DNA of 64,000 nucleotides from Taenia hydatigena (lineage: Eukaryota > Platyhelminthes > Cestoda > Cyclophyllidea > Taeniidae): positions 3,772,418-3,836,417 of the forward strand of contig JADWOT020000004.1 in NCBI GenBank assembly GCA_036345935.2, in the 5' to 3' direction. Shown one piece after another: positions 24,303 through 37,739 of this stretch. The position numbers were made by a program, and so were the translations under genes. Within the stretch, counting starts at the first letter, position 1, and every line of letters begins with the position of its first letter. Under the pieces are notes generated by a model. The model ran no database searches. It was not told the origin of the DNA and saw only the letters and a program-made list of their open reading frames with translations.

Positions 24303-24575
24303 CAAGACCCACTTCAAAACCACGATGAAGCGTTACAAGGCCAAAAATGCTTATATAAACGGACTTTTTGTCGTTTTGAGACCCAAATCTGTTAAAATTA
24401 ATGTTACGTTATCAAAATTTGAAATCAAACTGCAATCCAAAGGTACTCAAACAAGAACCGTTTTTGCACAGAATCAAAAAGCATGCAATTGTTACTACAA
24501 TGCAAAACTACCCCCCGATTTCTTATTCACATTGGTGGCAGATAGTACAGGCACAATGCATCTCTTGAAATCAAG
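24303..24575 (+). CDS. Candidate FN3-domain exon, phase 2-2
   Basis: A 273-bp open block lies between an acceptor (AAGTTTTTAG, ending 24302) and a donor (AAG|GTAATA). Both junctions are phase 2, so the exon can be spliced in or out without a frameshift. The peptide reads as one FN3-like module: INVTLSKFEIKLQS (strands B-C), QTRTVFAQNQ (C'), then a two-Cys stretch and KLPPDFLFTLVADSTG, which fits the L-x-P ... V-x-A corner. An internal ATG at 24325 could be an alternative start. Known small tapeworm oncosphere antigens (EG95/45W type) have a signal exon, an FN3 exon and a membrane exon; that comparison is from general knowledge and is not shown here. A good acceptor at 25027 in the right phase would give only two more codons before a stop. 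Confidence 0.42.
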
Positions 24576-27500
24576 GTAATAGATCCTATGCTGCTGTTGA
24601 TGGCATGAAGACAGGCATCCCGAGCATCACAATAAGCACGATAATCAAACTTCATAGTTTAACTGGCGTGGAGTTGGACATTTTCCTATGAGCAGGATGA
24701 TGACACTAATGGAAACCAAAATTAAATTGAATGCAAGCCTGAAATCAACAACGAATTCCATTTTGCTAAAAGTACATTTGGTGCGGAACTCAGTGTATGG
24801 TAGTTATCTTAGGAGGCTATTTTGATTTGTCATTTCATTAGGTTTTTTACTTGATAATAAATCCATATAAATTGCATTCCTGCATAAGTTGGAAGGAGAC
24901 TTCAACAATGAGTGTACAACCAAAGAGCATTGATTAAACATTCAACACAAAATTAAAGGCATGAAAGTCCTTAAAAGTCAGCCACAAGTCTGTTTCATCA
25001 GCTTTCATTTTTTGTTTGCCTTGACAGGTTAGTTTAGTAAGTCTCTTTGCAACTAAACTGAGGCATCGACTCGGGCCCGTGGTATGATGCAGAACGTAAA
25101 AATAGTGGCTTGAAACACACTGCTATGCATTATTTATATATTTATTGACTACAGATAGACTTGTGGTCAAAACGGAGTCAATTATAGACCATTACTGCTA
25201 GTTAATGTAGGCAAGTGCTTGTAAACCATGTTGGCATGCAGTATCATGTCATTTTTCTTTGCAGTGGGCATAAACAGCTTTCGTGTCAAGGTATCATCAT
25301 CTATTGGATTTATCTACCTGCGCACCTACAACTTAAAGAAATAATGCCGAGCATGAATTGAGTTATGAACAGTGATTTAAATCATGCGTAACTTTTACTG
25401 ATTCGTGGCTATACTGCTTACATTTCCTTCCAGAGAAGTGGTGTGTGGATACCATGAGTTCAACTGATGACACCGTACTTTTAATAGAATCTGGTGGCTC
25501 TACTTTGCCACATCGATAATCGCGACACGAACACTTTATTTTGCGTAATGCAAAGTGGCATGAAGGGGCAAAATGCCAATGCATGCCACAAAAAATTGAG
25601 TCCATTTAGGTCGGCAATAAACGAAACCATGTGATCAAATGATCCCAAGTACATCAGCTACAAAACTGCAGCCTTTTTACTCAGGGATTTGCAGAGTTTG
25701 GGCGCATAAGTCAACAACAGAAAATCAATGAAACAGGGTTTGTGTGCTTAATTTTCTGCTTCGCAGAAAGTGATGCCAAAATGAGTACTACCACGCCACA
25801 TATAATGGACTAAAGTAGACCAAAGAGGCCTGGCAATTGGGAAGGTGTTGCATGCCTAAGGCTTTAACAAACGTATGGAGAAGTGCAAATGGCAGCGTGG
25901 AGACAGGCAGGATGAGGAAGGATATTTGAAATGCAAAGTCATTATAGAAGGACAAAGAAACTAGTGGATGCAAAAGCATTCATAACTTATTACTTATTAC
26001 AAACTAAGGGAAGAGAGTGATGATTGACAGGACGTGTTCAAGTACTGTGAGTTTTCCCTGCTCAGCAACAAAATACGCATAGTTTAAATTATTCAATGGC
26101 GAAAAGAGAAGCCGATTACGAAGAAATATAGAGCAATAGCCATTTGTGCTTAAATATCCTTTCTGAGCTGCCCCAGTTATGTGGTTACCCCTCTTTTCCA
26201 CAGCCACCGAGGTATTGAACAGTAGGGTTGGAATTGAAAGACATTTTGCCAGAATTATGTTAGGCATCGAACAAAAGCTTGCATGTTATACATGAGGCAT
26301 TTTCTTAGTCAATTTCCCTTCCGGTTGAAAGTCGCCTTGGATTACAACCCAGTTTCCTCATCCTTTTTCGATCTAAATGTTATTTGCGTTAAAAATAACT
26401 GCAGGCGTCTTACGACAAATGTGAAAAAAAACTCGCCTAGACCTTTGAATAGGAGGAGCGCTGGGAAGACCAGTAGGCAACAGCAAGAAAACAAGCGAGG
26501 GACTTCAAATCGGCTATTAGATGGAGCAAGTGAGCTTGGATGGCTGCACGTAACGAATGATACGTAACTCAAAAATCAGTTAATTGTGGCTTGCGGCAAA
26601 CTGCACGTGCGAACTATGGAAGAACTTAACCACTTTTACTCCACTATAGGTAGAGCATAGTGCGAGAGGCAATATTTATAAGTGAGGCGGGCTTCAAGCA
26701 TTGCGCTTCGTTAAAATGACTTAGATAATGTAGAGACGCTGACCTTAACGCTTTCGCAACATCTTTGTCGATCGCTGGCAGATTTACTTGAAGCATAATG
26801 ATAGCAATTTCATCACCTCACACAAGGCAGTTGAATACCACCAAATCTTGCGGTGACAATGCAATAGTCTTTCCACTACGGAAAAGCGACCTTTTGCTCG
26901 TACCGCATTCCATGTATCCTTCCACTGGGAGACCTCATGCACTACTAAGATTAGTGCATAGACATCATGAGGCCTATTTTAAGGCAAAGCTGGTCTATTA
27001 TCGTATAGTAGCTCAGGCGACACGCGCATCTTTCTAGCGGTAAGAATTGAAAAGGCACTGAATGAGCCAATCCTCAAATTTGGCTGAAGAATAAATGCGT
27101 CCTAAGTGGAAGACACCGTAAAATGCCAAAATCTGTGCTTTTTAAGATCCATCGGCATGCAATAGAACAGTTGGCTAGTTTTAGCCTTTCCATGAGCTCT
27201 ACGGCCCATGTTGTGGAAGCAATTCATTCCTTTGCTGTATCTTGCGATATGTGTTTGCGTAAATCCACAAAAGACTTGTCAAAATAGTGCGATAAATCTA
27301 CTCGCATAAAATAAGGCAGTCAGGAGGTAGAACTTGAAATCTCCGTCAGCCGTGATGCTTTTGTTATTGATTACATCCGGCACACAGAGATGCAGCAAAG
27401 TAGTGAGTCACCGAAAATCCTTCCCTTTAAGCAGGCAGGGCCAAGCACTCTAAACAAAAGGGAGTTCTCAAAAAATTGAGCAGTTAGAATATCAAAATAA

Positions 27501-29415
27501 AGTGGCTGTCAATGCAGATTAAGGCACCACATAAAGTGTTTCCTCAATATGAATGAAACATGGGGCTGGAACGCGTCTGATATGCTGGCAGAAAATAACG
27601 TTGTTACAGAGCTGTAGACGTGGCTTTGATGCCGGGTCAGTTGTACAACAGTACTATATGGGGACAACAGACCACATAGAATTGATCAAAACAAGCTAGG
27701 ATCAGTGTTTTCGCAGCAGGCTTTGTAAATCTGATGACAAAGAACTTCGTGGGCATTGATAGCAATTTTAGACTGTGATGCGAAGACGTGCGGCAAACTG
27801 TGAGCGCGAAACAAGCAGAATAGTCAGCGATTTGAAAGGATAACCCATATGATAAAACAGATGTTATCAATTTCAGCGCATACCAAATTTCTTACTAGTA
27901 AGAAGATGTGCGCTGGAGGAGAGGGAGGGTGAAGGGATGGAGACGGTGCCTCCCTCACATCTTCTACCCACTTACTCTTTTAAGCCACTGCCAATGAAAT
28001 CATCTTTTGGTAATCACATGAACGTGGGCGGCACAGAATGGAGGACATGGCGACCGGACGATTTTTTGACAACCGCTAGAATGCGCAACAATTTTTTTGC
28101 ATTTTTTGAAGTTTATATAATTTTTACTTTTCGTTCCCATAGGATAGAACAGCAGACAGTCACGTACCGTACTGCGTTGCAATCGAATCGTTTATTGTTT
28201 TATAACCGTACAAATCTAAGATGATGTGCAACTAAGGAAAGGTCTAGATGGGTCATTTGACAAAATTTAAAGAAGAGCATGTGCGCCTTACCTGAGGGTA
28301 TTTCATTTGTAGCACTCAAATACAAGGCAGAATGATTAGGGTTACATGTAGCATCCCAAAAAATTGCTAGTAGTTTTTGCCGCATTCCTCACAATCCTGT
28401 AAGGTACTTAATTACCGGAAAGTGTAATCGAACCCTTAACCGCGTCAGCCGATGGCGCACAAGTCTATGTGGGCTCAGACGCACACTCACCTGATGACCT
28501 CCGTATTTTCACAATAGCTTCCGTTAAATCGCATCTTCACCCACCCTCTTAGCTTCTCTTCCAACCAAAATTGGATGGGGAGACAGATGATGGCTTGAGC
28601 TCTGCAGTCATCACGATAAACATGCAGTAAAACACATAAGGCTCATTTTAGTAAGAGTAGCGAATTCCTTGCTCTGTCAGGTAGTTTTCGTGTTACCCAA
28701 GTGATTCTGTGAGTGTGATAATTAACTCAGTAAAGAATGCGGTGTCTCAGCGCAGTAATGAATTGACAACAGTTTGTGGCTTTTTAGCGGTATGGCAGTA
28801 CTAAGTCTGTCTGCCTGAAGGGCTTTAAGGAGAGCCTTGTTTGGGATGGCTACATTAAGTCGTCACCGAGAATTCGTTTGCCCACTTTTTGGTATTTATT
28901 ACTTTCTTCGCGAAGAATAGTAAGCTTGCGGTGACGCCTCGAATCACCCATGCTGGTTGAAAGTGCGGATCCAAGGACTGCCAAGCAAACGATTCTCATC
29001 TAGATAAATGCGAAGCCACCTAACGCTTTAGCGTGTCTTGTTCTCATACACACCAAGAGGTCCGTTTGGCATTTGTACATTTTACGCGTCTCTAGCAACT
29101 AATAATGCAAACATAAATAGTTTTCCAGCGTTGCACTCCTCTACATGAAAGAGTTGCTCAGAGACGGTCAAGCATACACAAGGCGGTGGTCCGCCCACAG
29201 ATAGCATGGTTGGTGTACTGAAAGCATTTTGACGAGGAGGACGTAAAATATTATAAAAGCGTCCAAAGCTGACTAAAGAAAGACGAAATATCCATTGATT
29301 GGGTCTACCACCAATTTTGCAATGCCCAAGCCAAATGTTTCCACAACCAATTCAACCGGCAAATCTACATATACTGGTTTTGTTACTGCTGATTCATTTA
29401 CTTTTATGGTTCTGA
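24576..29415. other. No supported gene
   Basis: I see no gene, RNA or repeat I can defend. A strong acceptor-like tract (TTTCATTTTTTGTTTGCCTTGACAG) ends at 25027. A Cys-rich minus-strand ATG frame at 25605-25363 (80 codons) has no recognisable pattern of disulfide spacing. Confidence 0.45.
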
Positions 29416-29757
29416 TGCCCATGCTATCTCGTGACACCGTACGAAATACCCACCCACAATATTGTAGCTCGTCACATAGTTGAAAGTGAACGCCATCCTT
29501 ATAGGGCAGGCATCCTCACTAGACCACTTAGCACATTGGCTTCAAGCGGTATGATGATCATTGATTTCACGGTGTGCATGAAAGTGCAAGCCAATAGATC
29601 ACTTTATTGGTGCACCAAGGTTGTAGGCAAAGATGTGCATGATACTCGAGCATTTTCGTGTCAAAAGGTCGCACACCCAATAAAAAGTCAGCGAGTATGC
29701 TCCGCCAAATCTCGAAGCACTACTGTGACTGTATTAGTCACAAACGTTGATTCTGTT
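29416..29757 (+). CDS. Open frame with possible Ig/FN3-like features
   Basis: The frame is open for 114 codons to TAG at 29758. Its second half reads IIDFTVCMKVQANRSLYWC, with a Cys to Trp spacing like an Ig domain. Later it reads VCSAKSRSTTVTVLVTN, which looks like an Ig strand F-G (x-C-x-A ... V-x-V-x-V). There is no ATG near the left edge, so it would be an internal exon. A GTATGC donor-like site lies inside it, near 29696. The length is not exceptional for chance, and the Ig reading is by eye only. Confidence 0.22.
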
Positions 29758-29760
29758 TAG

Positions 29761-32700
29761 AACTCCTAAGGTGGCTGCAAAGTTAATTTGACATTGAGAT
29801 ATGTTAACGGCAGTATTTGCGTTTGCATTTTACTCGAAATGCTCCGGACTATTAAAACACAAAGCTGATTGTCTTTAAATGTGAGTTTTAGCTTTAAATG
29901 TGCTTTATATTATTTTTAATGCGAGTGGATTTAACGCCTTCCTTGTTCGAGTTTACTTTGAATGCTCGAAGTAATGTGCAGAGGTAACAAGCTTAAGCTG
30001 CATTCAGCACTAAAATGTAGTCTGCGTTCCTTGGCTTAAAATGAGTTACAAGAGAAGGATTGTGCGGTTGCTGTCCTGAAAATGCGTACCGCCTACATAG
30101 CAGTTGATTTGGCACCTGGATGAGGGTACCTGCTGCATGGATCGTCAAAGCAGGAGAGGCCGGTGCTATTTAATCCGCATTTGTCGCCATGGTTGATCTC
30201 ATGGAATACTAAGGCAATGTGTCATTGGAATGGGACCAACTTGGCTGCGTCTTTGACTGGAGTCGGCTGGCAGCCACGTCGCACTCAGGGCAGACAGGCA
30301 CATCATTCAACAAATAACTCCTCAGAAAATGCTCCGACCCGATTGATGGGCAATTAGCCTGTAATCTGCAAAATCATCGAGTGGACCCATATAATATCGA
30401 GTTTTAAATGAAAAGGGTGTGTCAAGAAAAAGATCGGGTATGAGCTGAGCTAGGTCAAGCTGATCAGATTTATATTTTTCCATTCTGTCTCCTCACGCGC
30501 CACCTCGAAACATGGTCTTTGAGAGTAGGCTTGCACTATGGTAAGCGAATGTGCATGCCGGTGGGCATGAAAAAGAAAAGAAGATTGCGTAGGTAATAGA
30601 AGAAAGTAGAGTGCGCTGAGGAAGATGAGGATGGTGCAAACGATGGTGCTGCGATAGTCTAGTGGTCAGGACATCACGTCCTGGCTGCAAAATCCCATGT
30701 TCAGATTCCAGTACGACACCTCTTGCATCGTCTCCCCTCCCACTTCACTGCATCTACTCACCCAACCACGCATACGCGCATTCAGTTGATAACTCGCTTA
30801 GTACCACGCCTACACATCATGCACGGAGAGGAAAGTGAAAAATCTAATTATTCATCGCAATATTCAACGTACCTGATTCCGAGCTAGCAGAGGCTGTTTT
30901 ACGCTACCCTAAGGTGCAATGGCAGCGCAAGAGACCAAACAAAGTATCGAAGGGAGCAGTTAAATAACTGCCATCGTTTACTCACTCTGCCACTATGTGT
31001 TCGGTCAAAACGACCGACCTCTTGGCGTCCCTCGAGGGTTGAACGCGAATCTTAAGTCTTGAAATCCCGATCGCTGACCACTTCTCTTCATTGCCCGTCG
31101 TCACCGGTTGGCATGTCTGCTTCGGAAGGCATCTACGGCAAACACAGCCACTACCACTGCTATAGAAGCCATTGGAAGTAAAAGTAGTTCATGCTCACGG
31201 AAATAGTGGCACTATTGCTTTACTGTTGCAAGAAGCGGATCGATTTGGGGAAGAGGTGTGCTACTTAATTGCAGCAGATAATGACGATGTTGAGGGTGAG
31301 AAGAGGTGAGGGAGGAAAATATGCTTGGTGACTCCGCGACTTAATGGATAGGACACTTTAAATCCACGCGGCAACTGAAAGTGCTGTTGATTAAATTGAG
31401 TACTACTTTTTCGAAGCATTGATTTTTTGGACAATTAAGGAAAGATCCGGTACGGTTTCCCAACATTTCCCGTTTCTATAGATCATCTGTAGATGTTTAC
31501 AGTTCAATGTCAGAGCGCCCCCATATAACAGTACTAAATCGTGCGATGATTGTGAAGTACATTCTATTAAATTTCGGAGACTGCATCAGCCTGCCCTGTC
31601 ATTTTGGTCAATTAATTTCCATTTGTTTGTGATTAAGCGCACCCTATTGTTGGTTTGGTGGTCATTAAAAGCCGTCAACTGGTACGATTTTCCAAAGCAT
31701 TGGTGGGGGGTCCGTGCCATAAACCTACTACCTCGGTTCCTCATCGATGTCGTAAAGTGACTTAGAAAAGCATGAAATTTACTTTCCTGCAGATGGGCTA
31801 GGAGGCCATCAGTATAGTCGGAAGCGTAAGCGCAGCCTCTAGGGGCTAAAATTTTTTGCGTGAATGAGCAAACTAACTACGAGACCATGAAGTGAGACAT
31901 TTTATCCTCTGGGAAAATGGCCTTTTTGAACAAAACTCAGATTTATTTCTGTAGGTATGAAATTTTCCTCAGTAAAGAATGTGGAACCTCTTAGCCTAAT
32001 TGTAAACACTGGGCTTATTTTTACTGATAGCGAGACCTTCACCCTTAAGGCGTTGTAGCAACGAAAATGATGTGTATGCATGGAAATTCGCCTATCTCTC
32101 AGTGAAGCCTGAATATTGCACCCTTTCACTTATAAAACATTTACATGTGGCTTTTTAACATTTTCATCTTGAGTTGCAACGAAGACCAGCTGGACCTTCT
32201 TTAATCACACACAAATCCCACATGTTCTTTTGATCTTTTTTTCGGTCCTTTGTGTACTTAAGCCCTACATTCAGATTTGTCTGGACATGAGGACAAATTT
32301 AAGAATGTAGGCCTGACTTTGGCACTTCCACCCCCTCCAATCAACTGTGCCTGCTCTCATGACTGAATTACCTTTTTTCGGCTTCTTCGGTGACTTGAAG
32401 AGATTCGCTCTTGCGATTTAGATGCCTCTTATGAGCTTTGTAGACTGGCTTATTTTAAACAGGAAAGACATGCTAGATAAATGCCTGAACTCTTGAAGTC
32501 TTCTCTTAAGAAGAAGACCGTATGTATGAGGTGAAAACAGGATTTGCGTGACCGTCACGTGATCGGGATGCGGACACTAAGCAAACGCCGGGCTTACACA
32601 TGTCGCCAAAGTAAGCGGGAGGTCTGTCAATCAACAATGACCTGCTGAAGAATTGCCACACAGCTAAAAATCTTGATGATGTCCAGACTCATCTCGAATC

Positions 32701-35700
32701 CTAGGAAAGTGGAGGTGCAGACAAGCCGGAAATTACGTCTTGTCAATCAGCTACCAGAAGCCGTGACAGTGACAGGTCTAGTAAATGGAAGTGGGATGTA
32801 AAGGACAGGAGGAAAATGGATCTTTTTAAATAGTGCAGCCAAGAGTTCTTTTTATAGTGCCGTAGATAGCGATTAGTACAGAGGATTATGATATCGCATT
32901 GTTAGATGACGACCAATGTGAGCTATGTCCGTAATGGAGCTGAGATGATTCATTTCCAGATTTGAAGAGGTGGTAATATTCGAGAAAAATGGATAAAAGA
33001 TATACTGCAATGCAAATAAGCATAAATTATGCTGATTATGTGATGGATATTTTCCTCCAGAAAATGTTTTAACCTTAATCAGGTGGTCCTGTATGTCAAA
33101 TGGCATGCACCACGTACCTCATAACAAAATAACTGTTTTCTGCTTCCAGGATACAACTCATCTGCGGATCATGTCATTCGTAAAGCGAAACGAGTCCTTA
33201 AGTTAGATCAATTGTCATCATTTTCAGGGCCATCAGTAGTAAATGCTTCCCATCTAGTTGGTAAATTGGATCCATTGCTACACTAAAATTACATGATTTT
33301 GACAAAAGAGGGACATGCTTTTGAAGGCAATGTAGGATGTGAATTCCATAAAATTGTGTCGCATCTGACGGGTTCATTATTTGTTAAGCATAGGCTCCAA
33401 AACTATCCATTCAGGTTCAGAATTCTGCCTCTGACATCTCTTTGCACATAACTCGGGTAAGGATGAATTGCACTCCATGGTTCCTTATCATAAATGTCGT
33501 GCACACATTGATGAACAGTTCGACTTCACTCTTAAATTCCAAGGTTATCGTTATTAATGCGCAGTGAAATTGCCTTCTACGAGATGCTACGACGCCCGCA
33601 TCTGCGAGATACGTACAAAATACCAGTCAATTTAAGCTATTTAACAGCTATAGTGTTATAGCAAGAAGCCCTCGAGGCAGGGCGTAAAAAGAATTTAACT
33701 ACGAAAGTGCTGCTCACTGCGTTCCACTACCATTGAAAGTACTGAATGGTACTGGGCTTTGACTGGTGGTTTAGATCAATGCATGCGTAAGGCATTACAT
33801 ATCCAAAACAAGGGCAAATAGTTCCGAATGCACTGCGCCTCAAGTATTTCTCAATTTGATCTGAAACTGATCCCAGTAGGGCTTAGCCATTAACTTGCAA
33901 CGATGCAAATAAGGCAGATTTGTAAAACAGTAACATTTTATGCTATGCAGCTGTACTGCAAATGTGCTATAATAGAAAAACCAGAGAGCACGGAAAGAAC
34001 ACTGCACTATATTATATGCATTTCGATTTGTAAACGATTAAGGTTAGGTCTCCAATGATAGGTTTCTTTGTTCCAGTGAAGTGCAGTTGTACAACGTTTG
34101 ATGCATAGGAATAACTGCAATGTAATAAGAATGATTTTATTGCGAAAACCAGGGTAGCACAAATATATAGCTGCAATATATCTCTTAGTTTTAATCTACA
34201 AGCATCCATTTTTGTACGCAGCTACTTCTTCTATCTCTGGTATCTGTGCTATTCACTGTCTTTAACAAAAAAATTGACCTGGCAGATAGTTAAGGAGCTT
34301 ACTTTGGGTAAGGAAGCTGACTCGACAGAAGCATATAGAGATGCGATATATTCTGCCCGTATTGACTCAGAATCGATCAGAATTATAGCAGCAACTTATC
34401 CACTTATTAATTACTAGCAACACAACTCATATCAAATTTTAAAATGCAAGGTTTGTTTGATGATGAGAGCGCCTAGATTGACGCAAATAATTGATGATAC
34501 ACGAACGCGTAGCCCCAAACAATCGGGAGCCTCTGTGACTAAAATTGTTCCAAATTGAAAGTCAGATGCGGGTTTTATTCTGTAACTGCTTTCGGTAAGG
34601 ACACAGAGTAAAACCCTTTTCCATCTCTTTTGAATTAAGTCGACCAGAAATAAAAATTGGCATCCTGTTCCCTTCTGCAATCCATTGCGGCAGTTCTCAT
34701 TCCACAGTACCACAATGTAGGTGCGGTGGAAGCGTAATAATCATATTTCGGCGATGAGATCAGGGCTAGCAAGGGTGCAGATCTCTAGTTGTTTTTGTCC
34801 ATATTGGTCTAAAGCTGATCAGACTCACATCCCTTACTTCAGTCGCAAGAGTCACTGCAAGGGTCGCACATCTGGCATCGAGTGCAAATCAGGTGGAAAA
34901 GAAAAACCATGAGTGTCCTCTTCCAGCATACCATTCAAGAAACTTCCAAACTTTTTCACTAAGACAGTTTCTTCATATTTACTAAGTCACATGACTGGAT
35001 GAGTGAGTAAGTAAATCGCTCTAAAAAGGGATGGGAGAAATCGGGAATAAAATAAAGGACGCTACACTACAGCTCCATATCCACGACTCCGTACCACTCT
35101 GCCTCTATCTCAGTCATTTCCATGCCTCCTGTAGCTGAACATCCATGTTACTTTGCTCCTACTGAGAAGACTCATGAACCAATGCTGCCATTCGTAATGC
35201 CAAATAGCATAGACTTGGGGGTACACATGAGAAAATTAACAGCAATTGTTAGGGGTGGAATCGCTGACTCATTTCATCACTATTTTATTCCGCACTACAC
35301 TTGCTGTGCCGGACTTGCTTTCCTTATCTCAAGCATGCTCTACATCCCTAAATAAGTATCTGCATCAGACGGCCTGCTGATGTAAAACGACTTGCCAAAT
35401 ATTCATGTCTCATTGCGGAAGCAGTGTAGAACGGTGCTCAAGTTTCCGTTTGACTAGATCCGACTAGATTGGACCAAGTGAAAATGGATAAGATTGGCAA
35501 CATAGGCCAAATTATGATAGGCTTAGATAAGGCGCCTTATGCATTGCCACACATGTTGGCCTCAACATTAATCTGACCCGCCTAATCAACACAGCACTGC
35601 TACATGCAATGCGAATTGAAGCCTTCCCCTTCATTTTCACAGACATTAGGGATCAAGGTACACATATAAGAAGCAAGTCTAAAAGGACGCCTTCGAAGTG

Positions 35701-36231
35701 GGTGGAAATGAGCTCTCTTGCCTGCGCCTCCTTTCACATTTCCACCCTAGCGTATTTTCGGTGTGTCTCCTTTGGCTCCTGCTACGCTCAATATGCCACG
35801 AGAATTGCGTCTTGCATTATGTCGCATTGTTTCTGTTCCATTTATTCAACTCAAGTAAAATAAAAAAGGAGGAGTGAGCATTCCCTGCATAACATTCCCT
35901 TACCTTTATTTCTTCACTTTCCAGACGTGAGAAAGTCCCGCCCTTCTGGCCCGCCTTAAGCTTCTCTTTTCTTCTCCCCCTTCGAACTTAATATTAGTTC
36001 TTCCTGCCTCTCTTTCAAATTCATCGTCTGCCAGCGCCCTCTTTGTGAATTCCCTGCATCTCCCTAATAGTCTCGCATGATTCTCGCGGGTAAGACGAAT
36101 GGAGCACCTGCCGCTGGTCTACCTGGCAGAAGGCGAGGCTCAGAGCTGTGTCCTCCCCACTGCATTTCATCGACCGTCCCTCTGGTCAGGGATGAAGACA
36201 CCCATATTGAATTGGCGCCATATTGGCGATG
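29761..36231. other. No supported gene
   Basis: Contains the tRNA-like fragment at 30650-30716. The rest shows no gene-like frame, repeat pair or RNA that I could identify. Confidence 0.45.
30650..30716 (+). other. tRNA-like fragment (possible SINE head or tRNA pseudogene)
   Basis: TAGTCTAGTGG (30655-30665) matches a pol III A box as in Glu/Asp-type tRNAs. GTTCAGATTCC (30699-30709) resembles a B box with substitutions at normal tRNA spacing. The acceptor and anticodon stems do not pair well, so it is unlikely to be a working tRNA. Such boxes head many SINEs; I saw no second copy in the window to prove that. Confidence 0.35.
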
Positions 36232-36830
36232 TCAGTAGCAATAAAAGTGGTTGATGCCTTCTTGGTGTTCGCAGGTTAGACAAGTAAAGCATTTGCCGCT
36301 TGCTTTGTGGATGGATAGTCGTATGGCTGTGTCTTGCGCATTGTCGATCTTGAAAATGCTGGCTGAACTGCTTTTTCGTATCCTGATTATTGCAGGCTTT
36401 TTACCTTCATTAATAAATTTTGTGTCCACGATTTCTCTTTTGCGACTTTTGCACAAACCTTATTGCAAATATGTTAATAATGACGTTTATTTATGGGTTT
36501 TAGTGACTAGCCAACTATGGGACCATTTTTGCCACTGGATTTGATGCCTTCGATCCTCTCGCCAACCCTAATTGCCTGTCATTTTGGTAGACATTTTATT
36601 TAGAGAGTTGAAAATTTTGGCGATCTCACTTGCGTCATGTGAGTTCTTTGGGCTTATTTGCACTCACATAGATTTTGTCTTTATTTGCCTTGGTGATGCC
36701 TTTTTTATGTGCTTTACTTGCTCTAATCTTCTCTTCCATTTTCTCTATGTCATCTTCCCTTGGGCAAAAGTGGTGTCTGGTTGGCTTCCTGCATATGCTA
36801 ATCAAAAGCGGTCACGCACGTGACATTTAA
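36232..36830 (-). pseudogene. Decayed minus-strand coding-like region, unknown family
   Basis: The frame at 36456-36232 reads KREIVDTKFINEGKKPAI and ends in a Cys-rich GKCFTCLTCEHQEG stretch before a stop. Further upstream on the minus strand, in other frames, lie Lys-rich coding-like pieces such as KAHKKGITKANKDK. The pieces are separated by stops and frame changes, as expected of a dead gene or mobile-element ORF. There is no ATG at the left edge of the main piece. The family is not recognised; a retrotransposon or nucleic-acid-binding origin is only a guess from the Lys and Cys content. Confidence 0.22.
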
Positions 36831-37739
36831 GGTGTTCAGTGAGATAGTATGACCGGTCAGGTGACCAGACAATCTCCCGAACTGCATGTTACTTTCGAGT
36901 ATTTACCTAAATTCTCCCACATATTTTGCGCGCAGTGTAGGATGTGATCCTAAATGACGTGTCTATTATTAGAACGTCTTTTTGGCTTCTACAGCGATCT
37001 TGTACGTTGCTAGCTTTCGGTTCCATTAGCAGATTAATCAACAAGTTGTAAGGCAGTTAGTCCCATGACTGCGCGATACACGAATTCCACTGCTAAAAAA
37101 TTCAAAGGATGGGTATTTGTCCTTGGATCGTGAGTTTCTTTGTGGAATGTGTAATGCTTGCTAGGTGCAAAGTATGACTTCTCGGTCCCACTGGCAAAGT
37201 AATCAGTATATTTTTAGTAATCTTAGGACAGTACCAACGGGTTCTTTGATTATCACTGGTGACCATTAGATTTTTGCGCGTCGTTTTCTGCGCATAGTAC
37301 TTAGGGCTGCTGTGGCGCGAAATAAACATATTCTACCCTGTCTCTTTAAATTTTATTAAGGTATGTAGATACAGCTTATTAGCAGATGGTCCTACACCAC
37401 CGCTTCCACTTGGAACACCAAAAATTGCACTGCTTACATTCAGGTTGCATTTAGTGGTCAGTGAAACGGAGCAACAGTCCCTCATATTGTCCTTAAAGGT
37501 GGCGGGACAATTCAGCTGACATGACGGGCCGTGGCTTTTTTCGGTTTAGACTGTAAAATGGGTCAGCTAACGCAAATGGAGAAAGCATTTTCCTTGGGAC
37601 AATGGCAACACTGTATGGAGAGCCGTTAGGGCATTGGCGCTGTAGAGTAGAGGCGGCATTTATTTTACTACATTCTATGTCTATCTCCTGCCCATACAAA
37701 CTGCATATGTGAGTAGGCGCGAGGGACTTGGAAAACACA
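36831..37739. other. No supported gene
   Basis: Nothing recognisable on either strand. Confidence 0.45.
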
